DNA of 64,000 nucleotides, from the NCBI RefSeq assembly GCF_002838765.1, contig NZ_CP025120.1, positions 496,001 through 560,000 on the forward strand, read 5' to 3'. Shown one piece after another: positions 59,674 to 64,000 of the stretch. The stretch comes from Kangiella profundi. Its GTDB lineage: Bacteria > Pseudomonadota > Gammaproteobacteria > Enterobacterales > Kangiellaceae. Under the pieces are notes generated by a model. It did no database searches and was not told the DNA's origin. It worked only from the letters and a program-made list of their open reading frames with translations. Position numbers and translations under genes: made by a program. Position 1 is the first letter of the stretch; each line of letters begins with the position of its first letter.

Positions 59674-60174
59674 TTGAAAAGTAGTAAGATTTGGTTCTTA
59701 ATCGCATTCTTAACAGTCATCATTGCGTTTGACATTTCGGATCTTTATACCGATGTGACACTACATGCCGAAGTTGACCATTTGTATGTGGAAGCCTTCA
59801 TGATTTTGGTGACTGCATTGGTCATCATCTATCTCATCATACAGGTTGTTAGCCAGCGTACTGCCGTTACCAGTCTTGAAAAAGAATTGCAGGAAAGTAA
59901 GCAACTTTTGCAGGAGCAGAAAACTCAAATGCAGGAAGCTCGTAAAGAATACAGCGAAGTCATTCGTAAACAATTCGACGAATGGAACCTGACAGGTAGT
60001 GAAATTGATACTGCCTATCTATTACTCAAAGGACTAAGCTTTAACGAAATAGCCGAAGTGCGTGGCATTAAAGAAAAGTCCGTCCGTCAGCAAGCCTCGC
60101 AAATCTATCAGAAAGCAAACTTACCCGGACGTCATGCTTTTGCCGCCTGGTTCTTCGAAGATTTTATGGGGTAG
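59674..60174 (+). CDS. Membrane-anchored LuxR-type DNA-binding protein
   Basis: A 166-residue protein with two N-terminal membrane helices (about residues 6-24 and 41-60), a coiled coil (about 66-100), and a C-terminal LuxR-type helix-turn-helix (about 103-165: Leu-Leu-Leu-Lys-Gly-Leu-Ser-Phe-Asn-Glu-Ile-Ala, Lys-Ser-Val-Arg-Gln-Gln-Ala-Ser, Arg-His-Ala-Phe-Ala-Ala-Trp). No receiver or ligand domain is present. It starts with TTG at 59674. A direct membrane-to-DNA signal is plausible. Confidence 0.75.
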   Translation: MKSSKIWFLIAFLTVIIAFDISDLYTDVTLHAEVDHLYVEAFMILVTALVIIYLIIQVVSQRTAVTSLEKELQESKQLLQEQKTQMQEARKEYSEVIRKQFDEWNLTGSEIDTAYLLLKGLSFNEIAEVRGIKEKSVRQQASQIYQKANLPGRHAFAAWFFEDFMG

Positions 60175-60194
60175 TTTTAAGATCGGTAGTGTAC

Positions 60195-60214
60195 GGACAA
60201 CTCATGAGTTGTCC
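60195..60214. repeat. 20-base perfect palindrome
   Basis: GGACAACTCATGAGTTGTCC in the gap between the LuxR-type gene and the alcohol dehydrogenase gene. It could be an operator or part of the repeat cluster next to it. Confidence 0.45.
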
Positions 60215-60223
60215 CTACGTTCG

Positions 60224-60252
60224 CGGGCAGGCACACAGGCGCTGCCCCTACC
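60224..60252. repeat. Dispersed GGCAGGCACACAGGCGCTGCC repeat
   Basis: Near-identical to the copy at 12531-12560; two more copies lie beyond the alcohol dehydrogenase gene. Confidence 0.6.
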
Positions 60253-60334
60253 AAGAAATGACCAATCAATTTCACACACCTTTCATTCGAAAGTGTTATC
60301 CTCTCTGAGTCAATTTACAAACAAGGAGACAGAC

Positions 60335-61381
60335 ATGAAAGTAGCAGCGTATGCCGCTCCCTCAGCAACCGAAGATCTAGCTCCATACGACATCGACCGC
60401 CGCGACGTTGGCGAGAATGATGTCCTCATCGATATTGAATACTGTGGTGTCTGCCACAGCGACATCCACACCGCGCGCAATGACTGGCATGGCACTCAAT
60501 ACCCGATTGTCCCTGGTCACGAAATTATTGGTCGTGTGCTGGAAGTAGGCAGTAACGTCAAAGACTTTAAAGCCGGACAGTTAGTCGGTGTTGGCTGCAT
60601 GGTCGACTCCTGCCGCCATTGCCATTCCTGTGAAGAAGGCTTGGAACAATACTGCGAGGAAGGTCTGGTCGCGACCTATAATAGTGAAGACCCAGTTTCT
60701 GGTGGTATCACTCAAGGCGGTTATTCCGACAAGATTGTGGTCGATAAAGACTTTGTTTTAAGCGTCTCTGAAAAACTCGATACCAAAGCTGTCGCGCCGT
60801 TACTATGCGCGGGCATTACAACCTATTCGCCACTTCGCCAATGGAACGTTAAGAAAGGCGATAAAGTGGGTGTCATAGGTTTGGGTGGACTTGGTCACAT
60901 GGGTGTCAAACTGGCCAAAGCCATGGGTGCCGAAGTGGTTATGATCACAACCTCGCCAGAGAAAGGTAAGGATGCTAAACGCCTTGGTGCTGATGAAGTC
61001 CTGATCTCAAAAGATAAAGAAGCCATGAAGCAGCATGCCAACAGCTTCGACTTCTTATTGAATACCGTGCCAGTACCACACGACGTCAATCCATACGTTG
61101 CTCTGCTTAAACGCGACTCAACCATGGTCATCGTCGGTGCGATTGCGCCTCTACCCGATATCCACGGTGGCGGCCTGATCATGAAGCGTAAACGCATCGC
61201 TGGCTCATTGATTGGCGGCATCAAAGAAACGCAGGAAATGCTCGACTTCTGTGCCGAGCACAACATCGTTTCGGATGTCGAAATGATCGATATCCAGAAC
61301 ATCAATGATGCCTACGAAAGAGTGATTAAATCCGATGTGAAGTACCGCTTTGTCATTGATATGAAGTCGTTGACGCAATAG
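60335..61381 (+). CDS. Zinc-dependent alcohol dehydrogenase, YahK/cinnamyl type
   Basis: A 348-residue NAD(P)H aldehyde reductase/alcohol dehydrogenase. Catalytic zinc ligands are in Cys-Gly-Val-Cys-His-Ser-Asp and Pro-Gly-His-Glu-Ile-Ile-Gly; the structural zinc in Cys-Arg-His-Cys-His-Ser-Cys; the Rossmann motif is Gly-Leu-Gly-Gly-Leu-Gly-His. The closest E. coli relative by eye is YahK (349 aa). The open frame extends upstream to 60062, but AAGGAGAC and the family start point to ATG 60335. It lies between copies of a dispersed repeat. Confidence 0.93.
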   Translation: MKVAAYAAPSATEDLAPYDIDRRDVGENDVLIDIEYCGVCHSDIHTARNDWHGTQYPIVPGHEIIGRVLEVGSNVKDFKAGQLVGVGCMVDSCRHCHSCEEGLEQYCEEGLVATYNSEDPVSGGITQGGYSDKIVVDKDFVLSVSEKLDTKAVAPLLCAGITTYSPLRQWNVKKGDKVGVIGLGGLGHMGVKLAKAMGAEVVMITTSPEKGKDAKRLGADEVLISKDKEAMKQHANSFDFLLNTVPVPHDVNPYVALLKRDSTMVIVGAIAPLPDIHGGGLIMKRKRIAGSLIGGIKETQEMLDFCAEHNIVSDVEMIDIQNINDAYERVIKSDVKYRFVIDMKSLTQ

Positions 61382-61398
61382 GAAAAGAACTGAGAGGA

Positions 61399-61641
61399 GG
61401 GGCAGTGCCTATGTGCCTGCCCTAAAGAATTGAAAGAAAAGAGCAGATTATGAAATACATCCCTGTATTTCACCAAAGGCCAGCTTCGCTGTTCAAAATC
61501 GCTCCATGCGATTTTGTCCGTGTCGTAGCACGGAATGACAAACCTTAACGAGAGTGCAAGTTCCTTAAGGCATGTCATCCTGAACTAGATTCAGGATCTG
61601 CCTTTGATCTTTAGGACATACACATAGGCACTGCCCCTACC
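61399..61641. repeat. Mosaic of short repeats and hairpins in the gap before dbpA
   Basis: The 461-bp gap holds an inverted repeat copy (61399-61422), the hairpins GAAATAC/GTATTTC (61452-61471), CAAAATCG/CGATTTTG (61494-61516) and TCCGTG/CACGGA (61517-61534), a GTCAT-hairpin ATCCTGAA/TTCAGGAT (61577-61597), and another repeat copy (61613-61641). No gene is evident. Confidence 0.65.
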
Positions 61642-61842
61642 ATTACTAGACAGAACTAAACCCAATCCCCCCAAGATATCCCTTTATCATATACCTCCAA
61701 CTGTATATAATTCGCACAGCTTAAGAGCCTTGCTTCTTTCCCAAACTGCTTCATCCCAATTCAGTTCCGACAGATTCACTCAGCTCTATCCGTTACCGCA
61801 TTACGGTAACCATGACCCATTGTAGAAAACCAGGATAACACC

Positions 61843-63225
61843 ATGAGCCACGCTGCTTTTTCGACCCTTGCCTTACAACCTGAATTAATTGCCAATCTGG
61901 CGGATCTTGGATTCGAACGGATGACGCCGATCCAGTCCGAAGCATTGCCGTATATTCTCGAGGGCAAGGATGTGATTGCTCAGGCGAAAACCGGTTCGGG
62001 TAAAACCGCAGCTTTTGGTCTGGCGATTCTTGAAAAGCTTGATACGAAAAACTTCTCGGTACAATCGCTGGTGTTATGTCCAACCCGTGAACTGGCTGAA
62101 CAGGTGGCGGAAGAAATTCGTCGTCTGGCACGCCCCATTGCCAACGTTAAAGTATTAACCGTTTGCGGTGGCACCCCGTTGAGACCTCAGGCTGATTCAC
62201 TAAAACATGGCGCGCATATCATGGTCGGAACTCCGGGCAGGGTGGTGGACCATCTGGAAAAGCAGACGCTGGATTTAGAAGGCATCACAACCTTGGTGCT
62301 GGACGAAGCCGATCGTATGCTCGATATGGGATTCCAGCCAGCGCTCGACACCATCATCGAAGAACTGCCGATTCAGCGTCAGAACTTATTATTCAGTGCG
62401 ACCTACCCACCGCAAATTCAATCCATCGCCGAGCGCGTGATGAAACAGCCGGTGCTGGTGCAGTCGATAGACAAACATACCCACGCCAGCATCGCGCAGG
62501 ATTTCTATAAAATCAGTGACGAAGGCGAACGCGGGGTTGCCGTCCGATTGTTATTATTGAAACATCGCCCAGACTCTACCGTGATTTTCTGTAATACCAA
62601 AAATCATGTTAAAGAGCTGACGCAGGAACTGAAAAACTACGGTTTCAGTGTGCTCGCTCTGCATGGTGATCTGGAACAGAAAGAACGGGATCAGGCGTTA
62701 GTCCGATTCTCTAACAACAGCGTGTCGATCATGGTCGCGACCGACGTTGCCGCGCGCGGACTGGATATCGACTCACTAGATCTGGTCATCAACTACCACA
62801 TCGCCAGCGATCCCGAAGTACATGTGCATCGCATCGGAAGAACTGGCCGTGCCGGAAATAAAGGCCATGCCTGCTCTATTGTCATCAATAAAGAAAGTCA
62901 CAAGCTCGCTCGACTGGCTGACTATCTTGGACAGGAAATCACCACACAACCATTGCCTGATCGACAGCTGTTGAAAGAACCCACTTTCAGACCGCCGATG
63001 TCGACCATCCAGATCGATGGCGGAAAAAAACAGAAACTTCGTCCCGGCGATATCCTCGGTGCGCTAACCGCTGACTACCGAATCGAAGGTAGCGATGTCG
63101 GCAAGATCCAGGTCGCCAACAGTTGGGCCTATGTTGCCGTTAAAACGCCATTGCTGGAAACCGCAGTGCAATTGCTCAACAACGGTAAAATGAAAGGCAA
63201 GAAGTTCAGAGCAAGAAAGATCTAG
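61843..63225 (+). CDS. dbpA: ATP-dependent RNA helicase DbpA
   Basis: A DEAD-box helicase that acts on 23S rRNA (helix 92) in 50S assembly. At 460 aa it matches E. coli DbpA (457). Q motif Met-Thr-Pro-Ile-Gln, Walker A Ala-Lys-Thr-Gly-Ser-Gly-Lys-Thr, Val-Leu-Asp-Glu-Ala-Asp-Arg-Met, Ser-Ala-Thr, and His-Arg-Ile-Gly-Arg-Thr-Gly-Arg are all present. The C-terminal DbpA RNA-binding domain begins near residue 390 (Pro-Gly-Asp-Ile-Leu-Gly-Ala-Leu) and decides the subfamily. Confidence 0.95.
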   Translation: MSHAAFSTLALQPELIANLADLGFERMTPIQSEALPYILEGKDVIAQAKTGSGKTAAFGLAILEKLDTKNFSVQSLVLCPTRELAEQVAEEIRRLARPIANVKVLTVCGGTPLRPQADSLKHGAHIMVGTPGRVVDHLEKQTLDLEGITTLVLDEADRMLDMGFQPALDTIIEELPIQRQNLLFSATYPPQIQSIAERVMKQPVLVQSIDKHTHASIAQDFYKISDEGERGVAVRLLLLKHRPDSTVIFCNTKNHVKELTQELKNYGFSVLALHGDLEQKERDQALVRFSNNSVSIMVATDVAARGLDIDSLDLVINYHIASDPEVHVHRIGRTGRAGNKGHACSIVINKESHKLARLADYLGQEITTQPLPDRQLLKEPTFRPPMSTIQIDGGKKQKLRPGDILGALTADYRIEGSDVGKIQVANSWAYVAVKTPLLETAVQLLNNGKMKGKKFRARKI

Positions 63226-63260
63226 AGCTCTAAACGCGTAATCTGCAAAATATTCCTGTT

Positions 63261-63307
63261 ATCCCGCTACTGTGACCGTAGGAAATACCTTTAGGTAATA
63301 GCGGGAT
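63261..63307. repeat. Palindromic element after dbpA
   Basis: ATCCCGCTA / TAGCGGGAT encloses a second dyad (TAGGAAATACC..). It belongs to the same style of GTCAT/ATCCC palindromes seen elsewhere in the window; it may also serve as a dbpA terminator. Confidence 0.5.
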
Positions 63308-63450
63308 CCAGTGCCTTTGGTTCTTTAATTAATAACTCCAAATCCAAAAGCTATGTCATCCTATGCAAGGGCACTTAACACATCTTTTCTCCCATAATGA
63401 GTTTTAAACCAGTTTTCGCTATGATGGAAAAAAATCAGGGAGTGTTAATC

Positions 63451-64000
63451 ATGTGCGGACTGGTAGAGCTTTATAAAAAGCCAGCGAAAAAAATCGAAAA
63501 GACCCTCGACTTGCAGGTTCCTCTCGAGCTGGGAACCTTTCGCTGTTACCACCCGGTTCAGATTATTCATAACAATGGACAAGACAATCAGGTCAATAAA
63601 GCCCTCTGGCAATTCCTGCTCGAACAAAAAGACGGTCAATGGAAAGCGAGTAAATACACCTCCTTTAACAGCCGCTGGTACGAAGGGCAGGGCTTTAAAA
63701 AATCCTTCACCAGCGCATATCGCGAAAGTCGTTGCATTATCCCAGCAAGCGCCTTTGTCGAAGGCATGAATAAAGTCTACCACTTGTTAAAACCCGCCGA
63801 CGGCAGCCCCATCTATTTCGGTGGACTCTTCAAAAACTGGGGCGACGAAGACAATCCTGTCAACTCCGCGTCCATGATCACCATTCCTCCACACCCCAAA
63901 CTCGAAGGCATCCATAACAAAGCCATGCCGCTCATGATCCCTGAAAACGATCTCGACATGTGGCTTGATCCAGAGTTTCACAATACCGATGCTTTTACTG
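63451..64000 (+). CDS. SRAP (YedK/HMCES-like) protein, cut by the window end
   Basis: The visible 183 residues begin Met-Cys-Gly, leaving the catalytic Cys2 that crosslinks to abasic sites in single-stranded DNA. Asn-Ser-Arg in the Thr-Ser-Phe-Asn-Ser-Arg motif, Glu in Ala-Phe-Val-Glu-Gly, and His in Gly-Ile-His-Asn-Lys-Ala-Met-Pro match the family's Asn, Glu and His. The middle insert is longer than usual and the Phe-Tyr-Glu-Trp consensus reads Phe-Val-Glu-Gly, so it is a divergent member. The stop codon is beyond the window. Confidence 0.85.
   Translation, partial: MCGLVELYKKPAKKIEKTLDLQVPLELGTFRCYHPVQIIHNNGQDNQVNKALWQFLLEQKDGQWKASKYTSFNSRWYEGQGFKKSFTSAYRESRCIIPASAFVEGMNKVYHLLKPADGSPIYFGGLFKNWGDEDNPVNSASMITIPPHPKLEGIHNKAMPLMIPENDLDMWLDPEFHNTDAFT

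Noticed and set aside
436..63307. CRISPR arrays
   Set aside because: Short palindromes recur at scattered positions, but nowhere are there regular repeat-spacer units.

Overview
The window looks like the chromosome of a marine gammaproteobacterium of the Kangiellaceae (Kangiella-like) kind. This is an inference from gene content: moderate GC, the gammaproteobacterial order rnr-rlmB / rpsF-rpsR-rplI / dnaB-alr, asnA/asnC, hldE, mpl, dusA, dbpA, htpX, pldA and fabV, and a pyrophosphate-based energy set (membrane PPase, soluble PPase, PPi-dependent phosphofructokinase). There is no phage, CRISPR array, complete insertion sequence, rRNA or tRNA that I can see.

Layout. 1-4.1 kb: end of a Yip1-family membrane protein, a SAM methyltransferase flanked by short palindromic repeats, a small secreted protein, hldE (reverse) and a small lipoprotein. 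4.1-8.05 kb: rnr, rlmB and a membrane/coiled-coil protein. 8.05-16.3 kb is an accessory block: a 5-oxoprolinase operon (pxpABC) led by an unusual Nramp-like transporter, a paralogue of the coiled-coil protein, divergent asnA/asnC, and a three-gene pilin/GspF-like cassette. 16.3-17.7 kb: rpsF-rpsR-rplI behind a structured leader in which the rpsF ribosome-binding site can be paired. 17.7-21.75 kb is a second accessory block: lipoprotein, GFA and DCC proteins, small membrane proteins, a zinc-finger protein, a short-repeat array and a NucS-like nuclease. 22-25.8 kb: dnaB, alr, yjbQ, a PepSY protein. 25.9-31.5 kb: htpX, a DUF2799 lipoprotein, dusA, a tandem pair of paralogous envelope proteins and an SRPBCC protein.

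31.6-46.6 kb: pldA, an M20 dipeptidase, an MBL-fold enzyme, a FAH-family enzyme, a copper chaperone-like lipoprotein, a DUF2333 protein, a candidate structured RNA, an ECF sigma factor with its probable anti-sigma factor, divergent ppa and hppA, a B-box/TM/TPR protein facing a rhomboid protease, and a TonB-like protein. 46.6-52.7 kb: pfp (reverse), then mpl-ubiX, an ABC exporter pair and a LON-domain protein with tight overlaps. 52.7-64 kb: a lipoprotein, a strong candidate for a sigma-54-transcribed small RNA, a coiled-coil periplasmic protein, fabV, a DUF3592 protein, an LtaS-like sulfatase, a membrane-anchored LuxR-type regulator, a zinc alcohol dehydrogenase, dbpA, and a SRAP (YedK/HMCES-like) gene cut by the window end.

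The most interesting items are: the sigma-54-type promoter plus palindromes plus terminated transcript at 53361-53598; the Nramp-like protein that lacks the metal-binding residues of its family and heads the pxp operon; the two interruptions of the rnr-to-alr core gene cluster; a ~300-bp intergenic repeat present twice in opposite orientation (26840-27121 and 35383-35704); and two families of lineage-specific paralogues. All family assignments come from reading motifs by eye; no database search was run.
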